64,000 bases of DNA from Anaerolineales bacterium UBA6055 (GTDB lineage: Bacteria > Chloroflexota > Anaerolineae > Aggregatilineales > Phototrophicaceae): positions 357,700-421,699 of the forward strand of contig DIYL01000053.1 of the NCBI GenBank assembly GCA_002428985.1, in the 5' to 3' direction. Positions 16,477-25,340 of this stretch are shown here, in pieces. Under the pieces are notes generated by a model that saw only the letters and a program-made list of their open reading frames with translations, was not told where the DNA came from and did not search any database. The translations under genes and the position numbers were made by a program. The first letter of the stretch is position 1. Every line of letters starts with the position of its first letter.

Positions 16477-17073
16477 CTAATCCTCTTTACGTGTGCGATA
16501 CGCCAGACTTACACCTTTGCCAACTGGAATAACCATGTGGTCAAAATCATCCAGTGCATTAATTACATCAAGATACCCGGCAATCTGCTCAGGATGTGAT
16601 GTGACATTATCTGCTAGCACCAGTGCGCCAACTTCAATCTTCGGCAGGAGCAATTTCAGTTGTTCTGGTGCAGAGTAACGATCCGCATCGAAAAAGATAA
16701 AATCGAACGTTCCCTCGATAGATTTCACAATCTCCGTCGCATCGCCCAATAGCAGGTTGACTCGATCACGTAGATTTGCCCGTTTGAGATTTTCATCTGC
16801 CATTGCTTGCTTATCAGCACTGATTTCAATACTCGTGACCCGACCATCTGTTTGTTCAGCAACCCATGCCCACCAGATGGTGCTATAGCCGTTTGATGTG
16901 CCGATTTCTAGCATGCGCTGGCAATTCCCGTTCCGTGCCAAGATACTGATGAACGACGCAGCATCCGACTCCAAATTGAGCATTTTCCTGCTACGGTCAT
17001 CCTGACCATCATCATTTTCTATACCGAATGTTTCTAGCTCCGATAGTAATGCCTCAAGTTGAGCATCCATCAT
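16477..17073 (-). CDS. Class I SAM-dependent O-methyltransferase (OMT family 3)
   Basis: The 198-residue protein matches small caffeoyl-CoA/catechol-type O-methyltransferases. Seen are ILARNGNCQRMLEIGTSNG then YSTIWWAW (motif I), VTSIEISADKQAMADENL (acidic residue that binds the methionine donor), LLGDATEIV, FDFIFFDADR (metal-binding Asp region) and VLADNVTSHPEQI. The Asp/Asn pair fits a divalent-metal O-methyltransferase. The substrate is unknown. It sits between two SDR genes, nine bases after the functional one, so a joint small-molecule modification is possible. Confidence 0.85.
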   Translation of the reverse strand: MMDAQLEALLSELETFGIENDDGQDDRSRKMLNLESDAASFISILARNGNCQRMLEIGTSNGYSTIWWAWVAEQTDGRVTSIEISADKQAMADENLKRANLRDRVNLLLGDATEIVKSIEGTFDFIFFDADRYSAPEQLKLLLPKIEVGALVLADNVTSHPEQIAGYLDVINALDDFDHMVIPVGKGVSLAYRTRKED

Positions 17074-17082
17074 TCATCCAAT

Positions 17083-17793
17083 CTACCAAGCGTGTTCACT
17101 ACCATCCCAGCGATAGAATTTACCATTGTCATCACTGGTCAGTCCGTCAATTACAGTCTTAAGTCCAGTTGCAGATTCTGTAGGCGTAATCGCAGCATTC
17201 GATCCGCCCATGTCGGTCTGTACCCAACCGGGGTGTGTTGTAACCACAGTAACACCCGCCATATCACTATCAACTGACAGTGTTTTCGCAGCCATATTCA
17301 TTGACGCTTTGCTCATACGATAGGCATATGAGCCACTGCCACCGAGTGATAATGATCCCATCTGCGATGAAATCATCACAAGGCGTGGATTATTACCTTT
17401 TTTGAGCAAATGACGATATGCCTGTGACACAATCAATGGGCTGACAGAGTTGGTTGTCACCACATGACCAACATCTTCCGCAGTCAAATTACCAAGCGAG
17501 TTCGATTTATCATCGCCTTTAGGAAAAATACCAGCATTATTAATGAGAATATCGAGCGAATCAGTTTCACCTTCAACCGCTTTTACTGATGCATCAATTG
17601 AGGCTTCATCATTAATGTCCAATTGAACAACTGTTATCACACCATCATGTTGCTCTGCCAACGCATTAAGTTCAGTTGCATTTTCTGGTGTACGAGCAGT
17701 TGCAAAAATTTTCACATCCCCAGCTTGCACATATTGTTTAACCAGTGCAAACCCAACACCACGATTTGCCCCAGTGATTAATATCGTTTCCAT
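17083..17793 (-). CDS. Short-chain dehydrogenase/reductase
   Basis: The 236-residue protein is a classical SDR. TGANRGVGFALV (about 7-18) binds NAD(P), LDILINNAGIFP is the NNAG motif, MISSQMGSLS provides the catalytic Ser, and YAYRMSKASMN holds the YxxxK pair. VTTHPGWVQTDMGG is the typical segment after the active site. It resembles C-factor-like SDRs. The substrate cannot be predicted. Its start codon is adjacent to the stop of the STAS-like gene, so they are cotranscribed. Confidence 0.9.
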   Translation of the reverse strand: METILITGANRGVGFALVKQYVQAGDVKIFATARTPENATELNALAEQHDGVITVVQLDINDEASIDASVKAVEGETDSLDILINNAGIFPKGDDKSNSLGNLTAEDVGHVVTTNSVSPLIVSQAYRHLLKKGNNPRLVMISSQMGSLSLGGSGSYAYRMSKASMNMAAKTLSVDSDMAGVTVVTTHPGWVQTDMGGSNAAITPTESATGLKTVIDGLTSDDNGKFYRWDGSEHAW

Positions 17794-18180
17794 CTATTTT
17801 TTGTCCTCTCTAAGCTTATATATAATATTTAATGCCTCTTCAACTGTGCCTGCTATCCAATACCGTTCGATGACACTCGGATAGATAGCTCGAAAACTCT
17901 TTAGTAGTGTTTCCACAAATAATCCCGCCCCTACAATCACGCCAGCCCCCCAATTATCAGGTGCCCTGGCAGTAGATCCACGTAAAGACACCATAATGTC
18001 TTTAGGAATTCCCGATGCTGTCCTTAAGTCAACAAGCGAATCAACTCGTTCTGATGTAGACTCGATCATTTCATAAATTTTAGGAATCGCTTCACGGAAT
18101 TCTGTTATAGTCCAGTTCCCATCAAATTGAATCCACAGAACATAGTTTTTTTCATCGTGCCAACTGACATGAACTGGCAT
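17794..18180 (-). CDS. SpoIIAA/STAS-like small protein
   Basis: A 128-residue protein with the look of a STAS-type fold: YVLWIQFDGNWTITEFREAI, then DSLVDLRTASGIP, then a C-terminal helix EEALNIIYKLREDKK. The segment before the end (SFRAIYPSVIERYWIAGTVEEAL) fits the last strand and helix of SpoIIAA-like proteins. No catalytic residues are visible. It lies between the acyl-CoA dehydrogenase and SDR genes with 15- and 0-base gaps and is part of the same transcript. A protein-interaction or regulatory role is a guess. Confidence 0.55.
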   Translation of the reverse strand: MPVHVSWHDEKNYVLWIQFDGNWTITEFREAIPKIYEMIESTSERVDSLVDLRTASGIPKDIMVSLRGSTARAPDNWGAGVIVGAGLFVETLLKSFRAIYPSVIERYWIAGTVEEALNIIYKLREDKK

Positions 18181-18195
18181 CGTTAGGTCAATCCT

Positions 18196-19473
18196 TTAAG
18201 CTAATTCGCGACGGGTATATCCTAAAATGCGACGGGCTACAATCAGTGTATTTATCTGATCTGTCCCCTCATAAATTGAGTTAATCCGTCCATCACGCAT
18301 CCATTTTTCAACCAACCACTCGCGGGTGTATCCCATCATCCCAAGTATTTCGACCGATTTTTGTGTAATACGAGTTGTCGCTTTACCTGCTTTTACCTTT
18401 GCCATTGATGCTTCCAACGGATTACTTATTTTCTGATCCAACAAGCTAATTGATCGCATCGTCAACAGATAGGCTGCTTTAAGGTCAGCTTCCATCTCCA
18501 TCACATCGCGCTGAACGGCTGTCAATTTGTGATAGGGCGTGCCATATGGAATCTCAATCCCTTCCTCGGCTAATTTTTCTTTGACAAACTCAACCGAAGC
18601 CCGTGCGATGCCCAACGCACTCGCAGCAACCAATGGACGGCTTGCATCAAATGTTGCCATCGCACCTTTAAAGCCGCGTCCACCTTTAGTTTGCACTTCG
18701 GGACTACCGAGGATGTTATCGGCTGGAATCCGTGCATCGTTAAAACTAATCGCCACCGTATTACTTGCCCGGATGCCATGCTTGATTTCCTCTTTGACAA
18801 CTTTTACACCATGTGAGCCAGCTTCAACCACAAACGGCTTCATACCAGCGCGACCAGCGTCACGATCAACTGTCGCCCAGACAATCACCAAACCGTCACT
18901 TTCATCCAATGCGAGACCGCCACTGGTACAGAAAATTTTCTCCCCATTCAAAATCCACTCATTCGCATCTTCGTCGAAATCAGCAGTTGTTTGGATTGCG
19001 GAGGTATCTGATCCAGCATTTGGTTCGGTCATCGCCATCGCACCCCACACAGGATCGCCCTCTGTAAAGCGCTTGAGTAGCCTTAGCTTTTGTTCCGGCG
19101 TTCCCACAGCTTCAATTGCTGAGCCACCCAAAGCGGCACTCGGCAAGCACAAGTAAATCCCAGCATCACCCCACGATAAAATTTCGACCATCAACATTGT
19201 CGATAAATAATGATTGCTGACTCTTCCGTTTGATTTCTTCTCAGCAGGTGCTTCACCGTTCGCTTCGGCTTCCAGTTGTTTTTCAATTTTCTTAAGCGCG
19301 GATGCTTGTTGTCCACTTAACACAGGCCACAAAGCATCCACAAATGCCGTTGGACGGGCATGTTCATTTTCATCTAACTCTCGCGAGAATGGACGCATCG
19401 TAGAGTCTGCAATCCATTGGATCATCTGCTTCTGCTGTTCAATATTCTCGGGAGTTTCAAATTCTATTGGCAT
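18196..19473 (-). CDS. Acyl-CoA dehydrogenase
   Basis: The 425-residue flavoprotein shows the family motifs MTEPNAGSDTSAIQTTA (flavin and substrate contacts) and WILNGEKIFCTSGG. The C-terminus MGYTREWLVEKWMRDGRI, then NSIYEGTDQINTLIVARRIL, carries the catalytic Glu in YEGT. A charged insert (about 75-105, EAEANGEAPAEKKSNG) is unusual. It oxidises acyl-CoA to trans-2-enoyl-CoA and passes electrons to an electron-transfer flavoprotein not encoded here. A second, shorter acyl-CoA dehydrogenase gene lies 26 bases upstream; the pair may form a heteromer. Confidence 0.92.
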   Translation of the reverse strand: MPIEFETPENIEQQKQMIQWIADSTMRPFSRELDENEHARPTAFVDALWPVLSGQQASALKKIEKQLEAEANGEAPAEKKSNGRVSNHYLSTMLMVEILSWGDAGIYLCLPSAALGGSAIEAVGTPEQKLRLLKRFTEGDPVWGAMAMTEPNAGSDTSAIQTTADFDEDANEWILNGEKIFCTSGGLALDESDGLVIVWATVDRDAGRAGMKPFVVEAGSHGVKVVKEEIKHGIRASNTVAISFNDARIPADNILGSPEVQTKGGRGFKGAMATFDASRPLVAASALGIARASVEFVKEKLAEEGIEIPYGTPYHKLTAVQRDVMEMEADLKAAYLLTMRSISLLDQKISNPLEASMAKVKAGKATTRITQKSVEILGMMGYTREWLVEKWMRDGRINSIYEGTDQINTLIVARRILGYTRRELA

Positions 19474-19499
19474 AATCTTATCCTCAAAAAATCTATTGG

Positions 19500-20585
19500 T
19501 TATACGATTGTCAGACCGTCAAATGTTGGGAATCCACGTCCATTTCGTAACCAGCGTTCGGCTGGATATTCACGGATGAAGCCATACCCACCTAGCGTCT
19601 GTACACCGCCATCAGTCACCTGTAACACCATTTTGTCAGCGAACTGCTTAGCTAAGACAGATTCGCGGGTAGCCTCTTGACCGTTGTCGATCATCCATGC
19701 TGCTTCCCATATCATCAAACGTGCCCCATCAATATCGATGCGATTTTCTGCTAACATAAACGCAATCGACTGATTTTGCGCAATCGCCCGCCCAAACTGT
19801 TCACGCCCTTTTGCATATTCCAGCGCATACTCATAAGAAGCTCGTGCGACACCAACTGCCATCGCCGCTAATCCCAAGCACATCCGGTTGAGAATCACGT
19901 TATAATCCACAGTCACCATCGCAGACGATGCCACAGTTACATTTTCAAATGTCACACGAAATGTAGGCAACGCACGAATACCCAGAAGCATCTCGCGTTT
20001 GTCAATTGAGACACCTTCAGTTGAGACTTTAACAATATAAGCACTCACCTCACCTGTTTCGCTATCTTTTGCATAGACCAGTATCACCTCGGCAGAGTCA
20101 GCCAACGGGACATATGCCTTAATACCATTGAGTGTGACGGTTTCACCGTCTTTTGTTGCTGTTGTTTTCAGGTCATACGGATCAAAGCCAATACCGGGTT
20201 CAAGTAATGCAGATGTCGCAGGAGCGATCTCTTCGTCTAAAAACATCTCAAGATATTGCTCTTGTTGTGCATCGGTTCCAAATAACACAACCGGATATGC
20301 AAACAATGCCGGAGTCATGATATGAAGTGCTGTAGAGAGTTCGCCAAATGCTAATTCTTCAGCAGCCAACACACCTGTAATCGCACTCATTTCACCAAAT
20401 CCGCCCATCGATTCTGGTATAGCAGATGGAATCAAGCCAATTTGTGTCCCCTTGCGGATGGACTCTAAGTCAGGCTCACTTTTTTCATCGTGTTCATGCG
20501 CCAATTTACGAATATCATTTGTGGCAAACCGATTGATCGTGTCGATTAATAATTGTTGATCTTCCGTTGGTGTAAAAGAAACCAT
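19500..20585 (-). CDS. Acyl-CoA dehydrogenase-like protein with shortened C-terminus
   Basis: The 361-residue protein is related to acyl-CoA dehydrogenases: IPESMGGFGEMSAITG then VLAAEELAFGELSTALHI at the N-terminus, GREQFGRAIAQNQSIAFMLA, then GGVQTLGGYGFIREYPAERW. It ends RNGRGFPTFDGLTIV. The position of the catalytic Glu in the usual YEGT motif holds Asp (FDGL), and the chain stops five residues later, lacking the last helix. It may be a non-catalytic partner of the neighbouring 425-residue dehydrogenase, as in heteromeric acyl-CoA dehydrogenases of steroid degraders, or an enzyme with another activity. Start ATG at 20585 has a nearby GGAGACTACATGG-type site. Confidence 0.85.
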   Translation of the reverse strand: MVSFTPTEDQQLLIDTINRFATNDIRKLAHEHDEKSEPDLESIRKGTQIGLIPSAIPESMGGFGEMSAITGVLAAEELAFGELSTALHIMTPALFAYPVVLFGTDAQQEQYLEMFLDEEIAPATSALLEPGIGFDPYDLKTTATKDGETVTLNGIKAYVPLADSAEVILVYAKDSETGEVSAYIVKVSTEGVSIDKREMLLGIRALPTFRVTFENVTVASSAMVTVDYNVILNRMCLGLAAMAVGVARASYEYALEYAKGREQFGRAIAQNQSIAFMLAENRIDIDGARLMIWEAAWMIDNGQEATRESVLAKQFADKMVLQVTDGGVQTLGGYGFIREYPAERWLRNGRGFPTFDGLTIV

Positions 20586-20593
20586 GTAGTCTC

Positions 20594-22069
20594 CTAGTTT
20601 GTTTGTAAAATATTTTCATAAATATAATTTGACAGTTCTTCGGCAACCCTCTGATTACCTTGCGTTGTAATATGCACAATATCCATAAAGATCGTATCTG
20701 GTTCATCTGCAAACAAATCAACATAATTCAGAAAATGAGGTATCGTAGGTCTATTAGATAGAGTCTCTATATATGGGTTCACTTGAGCATAAATTTCACC
20801 GACTCTATCGGAGTTAAATAATTTTGATTGCCAAATCACAAGTTGTTCGTAATCTGTGAGTGTTTTGTTCATCCACATCGGTTGCCAGACAAATACAACC
20901 TCAAACTCATATATATCAGCAAGCGCATATATTGAAGCAACATATCGCTGATAATAATCAAAGTAATCTTCAGCAGTTTCAATCGGGATATGTGTCAGTG
21001 TAGATTGAGTTTTATCAGTACCGATGTAACCCCGACGTGCAGTCCCCAGAGCAATGTCGTTGTAACCTTGGTACAAGACAACAATATCAGGGATATTTCC
21101 ATTCAATAGTTGTGGGGTGAGGACAGTAAAGTCATTGAACGAATGATAACCCACATGTGCAAAGTTAGAGACATCCACATCATATTGCCTATCATGAAGC
21201 ATAGTCGCTACGAAAGATGGTATTGTCCCATCATCTGCTGCACCAAATCCCCACATCGTTGACCCACCATAGAAATGAATCGAAACCTCGCCGATAGCAT
21301 CGTCAAGTTCTGGTAGCTCGACGGATCTACGGAGTCCCTCATCATCAATGTTTATGTATATTCCATCAGTTTGTTGCGTTCGATACCCGATAAACGTAGA
21401 TTCTTGGAATGGCAGGTTATGGTATTCCGTCCAATATGTGCGATTATCAGCCTGCAATACATCGTCACCCATATAGGCATTAAGCCCCACGCGTATGCTT
21501 TGTTCACGGTTGAGATCGCGAAGCCAAGATTCGTTAAGCTGTATCAAATTAAACATTACCACAACGACCAAAACAACGAGTGTCGTCAGCATCCAAATAG
21601 GATGCTCCAAAGCAGAGCGTAACATCGGATAACTCACAATAACCCACACGATTGCTAACCAAAGTGAAATCATTCCGAGCAAAAGAGCAATATTCGATGA
21701 ACTAACAGAGAATTTTCGATCAAAAAGAATTACAAAAATGATAGTTTCCACAATCAGCCCAGTTATAATGATATTGACAATCGGATTGGTAAACATCCAA
21801 ACAAGTCTGTGAGATCTTTCCATTAACTGTTCAGGATTGGTACGCAACAATTTATTGAAGATCCACCCAACGGGGACAAGCACTACACCCATCATAACTA
21901 CGAAAGGTAGCGAGATTGTCAGCACACCACTTTGAAGTAACACGATGAGACCGACCATAACAAACATCAACAACAACAGATACAACACAAATAGGCTTCT
22001 TGCAAATGTCTCTGTGCTCTGCCGAATGTATGTTTGATACTGTTCAGTATTCGGTCTTAGTCGATACAC
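20594..22069 (-). CDS. Membrane-anchored SGNH/GDSL hydrolase-like protein
   Basis: A 491-residue protein with four or five transmembrane segments in its first 180 residues (such as FVLYLLLLMFVMVGLIVLLQ and IVNIIITGLIVETIIFVILF), then an SGNH domain. VSIHFYGGSTMWGFGA carries the nucleophile Ser in GGST, IVVLYQGYNDIALG supplies the Asn block and DIVHITTQGNQRVAEEL the His block. Such proteins deacylate or acylate envelope polymers or lipids on the outer face of the membrane. It lies eight bases upstream of the short acyl-CoA dehydrogenase and probably belongs to the same transcript. Substrate unknown. Confidence 0.75.
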   Translation of the reverse strand: MYRLRPNTEQYQTYIRQSTETFARSLFVLYLLLLMFVMVGLIVLLQSGVLTISLPFVVMMGVVLVPVGWIFNKLLRTNPEQLMERSHRLVWMFTNPIVNIIITGLIVETIIFVILFDRKFSVSSSNIALLLGMISLWLAIVWVIVSYPMLRSALEHPIWMLTTLVVLVVVVMFNLIQLNESWLRDLNREQSIRVGLNAYMGDDVLQADNRTYWTEYHNLPFQESTFIGYRTQQTDGIYINIDDEGLRRSVELPELDDAIGEVSIHFYGGSTMWGFGAADDGTIPSFVATMLHDRQYDVDVSNFAHVGYHSFNDFTVLTPQLLNGNIPDIVVLYQGYNDIALGTARRGYIGTDKTQSTLTHIPIETAEDYFDYYQRYVASIYALADIYEFEVVFVWQPMWMNKTLTDYEQLVIWQSKLFNSDRVGEIYAQVNPYIETLSNRPTIPHFLNYVDLFADEPDTIFMDIVHITTQGNQRVAEELSNYIYENILQTN

Positions 22070-22093
22070 TGTTAATCCCTTAAAGAATTATCT

Positions 22094-22915
22094 CTATAGC
22101 CCACCCGTCACTTCTATCACTTGGCCAGAAACAAAATCAGCCAGATTACTTGCTAAAAATGCAACCGGACCAGCAGCTTCTTGCGGTGTACCAGCTCGCC
22201 CCATCGGGGTAAACATCGGCACCATCTCACGTCTTTGTTCAGGTATACCAAGTTTAATTCGTTGCCCGTCACGTTCTGTGAAGTTTTCTTCACCTTCGGA
22301 TTGGGTCAAGCGGGTGTCAATCATGCCAAATGCCACCGCATTGACCTGAATATTGAAGCGCCCCCATTCTTTAGATAAAGTTTTCGTCACACCAATGATG
22401 CCAGCTTTGCCCGCCGCGTAATTTACCTGTCCTACGTTACCGCGTGTTCCAGTTGTACTACTGATATTGACAATTTTTCGTGCCTTAGCAGTACCACCAT
22501 TTGCCATTTCTTTTTTGGCTTGTTCACGCATATGAGGTATACAAGCACGGATAATTTTAAACGGTGCTGTGAGGTGGACAGCGATCATTGCATCCCACTG
22601 ATCATCCGATATTTTGTGTGCCATGCCATCCCATGTATATCCAGCATTATTCACTAGAATATCAATGGCATTATAGGTATTCATAGTTTGCCCGATTAAT
22701 TCTTCAATCCCACCATCATCAGTCACATCCGCCTGTACAGCAATTGCAGTTCCACCCGCCGCTACAATTTTGTTGGCTGTTTCTTCAGCAGGTGCAAGAT
22801 CAATATCGGTTACAACAACATTCGCACCTAACTCTGCAAAAAGTTCAGCCGTTGCCGCGCCAATACCCCGCCCGCTCCCTGTAATAATCGCTGTTTTACC
22901 CTGTAATAGTGTCAT
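22094..22915 (-). CDS. FabG-like short-chain dehydrogenase (3-oxoacyl reductase family)
   Basis: The 273-residue SDR starts LLQGKTAIITGSGRGIGAAT (NAD(P) motif TGSGRGIG) and continues with DILVNNAGYTW, KIVNISSTTGTRGNVGQV (catalytic Ser) and NYAAGKAGIIG (YxxxK). VNAVAFGMIDTRLT matches the FabG post-active-site segment. The end VSGQVIEVTGGL is the FabG signature end. It probably reduces or oxidises a 3-oxo/3-hydroxyacyl-CoA in the acyl-CoA block. It is the first gene downstream of the TetR regulator (47-base gap). Confidence 0.88.
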   Translation of the reverse strand: MTLLQGKTAIITGSGRGIGAATAELFAELGANVVVTDIDLAPAEETANKIVAAGGTAIAVQADVTDDGGIEELIGQTMNTYNAIDILVNNAGYTWDGMAHKISDDQWDAMIAVHLTAPFKIIRACIPHMREQAKKEMANGGTAKARKIVNISSTTGTRGNVGQVNYAAGKAGIIGVTKTLSKEWGRFNIQVNAVAFGMIDTRLTQSEGEENFTERDGQRIKLGIPEQRREMVPMFTPMGRAGTPQEAAGPVAFLASNLADFVSGQVIEVTGGL

Positions 22916-22962
22916 CTAAAAAGTCCTTTTTAAGAAATTACAATTTACGCAAGAATCAGTGT

Positions 22963-23607
22963 TTAATGTGTTGCTTTAAGCGTCGTTAAGAACGTATCAA
23001 CCATCACATCAGCAACTTGTTCACCCGTCAAACGACCACCGTCTTTGTACCAAATGCCGACCCAGTTGTGTGCACCCAGCATCGCCTTTGCTACAACTGC
23101 ATGATCGACTTGCCGAAATTCACCGGATGCAATTCCAGACTTAATCGTGTTACGGAATAAACTCTCGAAATAATCACGGCGGTCAAAAAAACTATTACGA
23201 CGGTCAATAAATTCGTGGTTTGTTACACCACCATCATTTTTTGTAGCAGTTTTTGCATTTAATAGTGCACGAATCTCAAATACCATCGCGGCACCAACAG
23301 CCGTATTACTCGTCACACTCATGACATGTGACCGTATCATTTGCTCTAGTTTTTCAGAATATGTGAGGTCAGATTTTAGGATGGGTTCTAACTTTGCAAT
23401 GGTCAAATCTAGACCAAGTTCTAGTACATTTAAAAGTAAAAAGTCTTTGTTTTTAAAATGGTGGTACAGGCTCGCCGCAGTTAAATCGACCTGTGCGGCA
23501 ATATCTTTCATCGTCGTCGCATCATATCCATTATGACGAAGCACCTCTGCAGCCGCCCATAATATATCTTCCCGATTCACCGATTGGTCAGCAGGTTTAC
23601 GTGCCAA
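22963..23607 (-). CDS. TetR-family transcriptional regulator
   Basis: The 214-residue protein starts with a TTG codon preceded by GGAG eight bases upstream. Its N-terminal helix-turn-helix is ILWAAAEVLRHNGYDATTMK then DIAAQVDLTAASLYHHFKNK (about 15-55). The C-terminal helical domain would bind a ligand, likely an acyl-CoA given the genes it leads. It is the first gene of the leftward fatty-acid block, and a near-perfect palindrome lies 33 bases upstream. It resembles FadR/KstR2-type TetR repressors. Autorepression with induction by acyl-CoA is the simplest model. Confidence 0.9.
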   Translation of the reverse strand: MARKPADQSVNREDILWAAAEVLRHNGYDATTMKDIAAQVDLTAASLYHHFKNKDFLLLNVLELGLDLTIAKLEPILKSDLTYSEKLEQMIRSHVMSVTSNTAVGAAMVFEIRALLNAKTATKNDGGVTNHEFIDRRNSFFDRRDYFESLFRNTIKSGIASGEFRQVDHAVVAKAMLGAHNWVGIWYKDGGRLTGEQVADVMVDTFLTTLKATH

Positions 23608-23640
23608 AACGGAGTCTCCTTCCCAAATAAATTACACAAT

Positions 23641-23662
23641 TAATCTAATCGTCATTAGATTA
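23641..23662. promoter_or_regulatory. Palindromic TetR operator
   Basis: TAATCTAAT (23641-23649) and ATTAGATTA (23654-23662) form a perfect nine-base inverted repeat with a four-base centre. It lies just upstream of the TetR gene in the divergent gap to the SerB-like gene. Size and position fit a TetR-dimer operator. Confidence 0.65.
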
Positions 23663-23817
23663 TAAAGGAGAGTTTAAGAGGTTTCAAGCAGTCCAAATGA
23701 GCAAAATTAGAGTGAATAGACGAAAATCTTTGTGCAACTCTGTAGGACAAGACAGTACACATTTAGGCTTGTATGATTATAATGAACGCGATTGTTTATC
23801 TGGGGGAATGATCCTTT

Positions 23818-24669
23818 ATGACAGAAACACGCTGGGCAACATATGACCTCATCTTCTTCGATTGTGATAGTACATTATCAGAGATTGAAGGCATTGATGA
23901 ACTCGCAAAACTCAAAGGTAAAGAGGGACGTGTTGGTTTGCTCACCAACAAAGCCATGGATGGTGAACTTGACCTATCTGAGGTCTATGGTAAGCGTCTA
24001 AAAGCTATTCGTCCTACCCGTGCACAACTCAAAGCCGTAGAAGAGCGCTATTGGGAAACAATGGTTGAAGATGCTAAAGCCGTCATCACAGCCTTACATT
24101 TTCTTGATAAGCACGTATTCATCATCAGCGGTGGCCTGATTGATGCAGTCAAGGGGTTTGGTCGTCGCTTGGGTGTAGACCCGAGTCGCATCCGTGCTGT
24201 AGAACTTGAGTATAACGAATTATCAGGCGAGTGGTGGCGGTATCACGAACCACAAGCCCAACAATCCAAAACATATTTAGACTACAACGAAGGTCCATTA
24301 ACTGTCTCTAGTGGAAAACCAAAAATTGTGAACGAACTAACGGGCAACCTTGTGGGGCGACGCATGATGGTTGGTGATGGATCATCCGACCTTGCAACGC
24401 ATACAATGGTTGATCTGTTTGTTGGCTATGGTGGTGTTGTCGCACGTGATAAAGTACGCGATGGATCGGAAGTATTTGTACAAACCCAGTCACTTGCGGT
24501 CATGCTCCCGATTGCTTGTGGACGCGTCGGATGGGAGAAAGTACGGGGTACAGAACACGAAGCATTATTCCGCAAAGGCATTGACCTCGCCATCCAAGCA
24601 CAAAATGTACTCTTCAGCGATGAAAACCGTCGCACTGCTTTTATTCAAGAATTTGAGGATAAATCCTAA
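23818..24669 (+). CDS. serB: HAD-family phosphatase, phosphoserine phosphatase-like
   Basis: The 283-residue protein has HAD motif I FFDCDSTLSEIEG (Asp 15 and 17, with the DST typical of SerB), motif II HVFIISGGLIDAV, and motif IV MMVGDGSSDLATHTMVDLFV. The small helical cap insert after motif I fits SerB. The C-terminal extension past the usual SerB end (about 60 residues) is odd. It is first of an operon with another HAD hydrolase and a SerA-like dehydrogenase, which supports a role in serine synthesis. No ACT domain is present. Confidence 0.8.
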   Translation: MTETRWATYDLIFFDCDSTLSEIEGIDELAKLKGKEGRVGLLTNKAMDGELDLSEVYGKRLKAIRPTRAQLKAVEERYWETMVEDAKAVITALHFLDKHVFIISGGLIDAVKGFGRRLGVDPSRIRAVELEYNELSGEWWRYHEPQAQQSKTYLDYNEGPLTVSSGKPKIVNELTGNLVGRRMMVGDGSSDLATHTMVDLFVGYGGVVARDKVRDGSEVFVQTQSLAVMLPIACGRVGWEKVRGTEHEALFRKGIDLAIQAQNVLFSDENRRTAFIQEFEDKS

Positions 24670-24671
24670 CT

Positions 24672-25340
24672 ATGCCTTTTTCTGCACTTATCTTTGATAT
24701 GGACGGATTACTTGTCGATTCCGAACCGTTATGGTATGAAGTCGAAGTTGCTATGATTGAGAAACATGGCTATACCTATACCGATGATGTTCGCGATTCT
24801 GCAATTGGATTGCGCGTTGATGAATTTTCACAGATTGTCTATAAACATTATCCTAAAGTCGCCGAGTCTCCTGCTAAAATTGCACAGCTCGTTTTGAAAG
24901 GGATGACCAGTTTACCGGCTGAAAAAATTAAGGCGCGTCCAGGGGCAGAAGATATTATCCGCTACGCTGCCGAACAAAATATCCCGCGTGCGATTGCCTC
25001 CAGCTCGACACAGGCGATCATCGAGCACTTTGTCAAGATGCTTGGTTGGGACGAGTTAATCCCTCTGCGCTATTCAGCAGAATTTATGGAAAAAGGTAAA
25101 CCCGCCCCTGATATTTACCTACATACAGCCGAGCAATTAGGTTTTGCACCTGAAAAATGCCTCGCCTTGGAAGACAGCATTGCGGGTACACTAGCAGCCC
25201 TAGCAGCAGGGATGACCTGTTATACCGTACCTGATTTATCACACTCAAAGCTGAGCGACTTTGACGGCATCAACGATGATTTGTTTGACGATTTACACGA
25301 TGTACTAGACACCATCAAAATGAAAGGGTTCTTCGCGTGA
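24672..25340 (+). CDS. HAD hydrolase, beta-phosphoglucomutase-like subfamily
   Basis: The 222-residue protein has motif I LIFDMDGLLVDSEPLW (Asp 9 and 11), motif II AIASSSTQAIIEHF, the Lys in MEKGKPAPDIYLHTAEQLG and motif IV CLALEDSIAGTLAALAAGM. The DMDGxxVDSE sequence is characteristic of the PGMB/phosphatase group with a helical cap. It starts two bases after the SerB-like gene and overlaps the SerA-like gene by four bases (GTGA). Substrate unknown; it could be a sugar phosphatase carried in the serine operon. Confidence 0.85.
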   Translation: MPFSALIFDMDGLLVDSEPLWYEVEVAMIEKHGYTYTDDVRDSAIGLRVDEFSQIVYKHYPKVAESPAKIAQLVLKGMTSLPAEKIKARPGAEDIIRYAAEQNIPRAIASSSTQAIIEHFVKMLGWDELIPLRYSAEFMEKGKPAPDIYLHTAEQLGFAPEKCLALEDSIAGTLAALAAGMTCYTVPDLSHSKLSDFDGINDDLFDDLHDVLDTIKMKGFFA

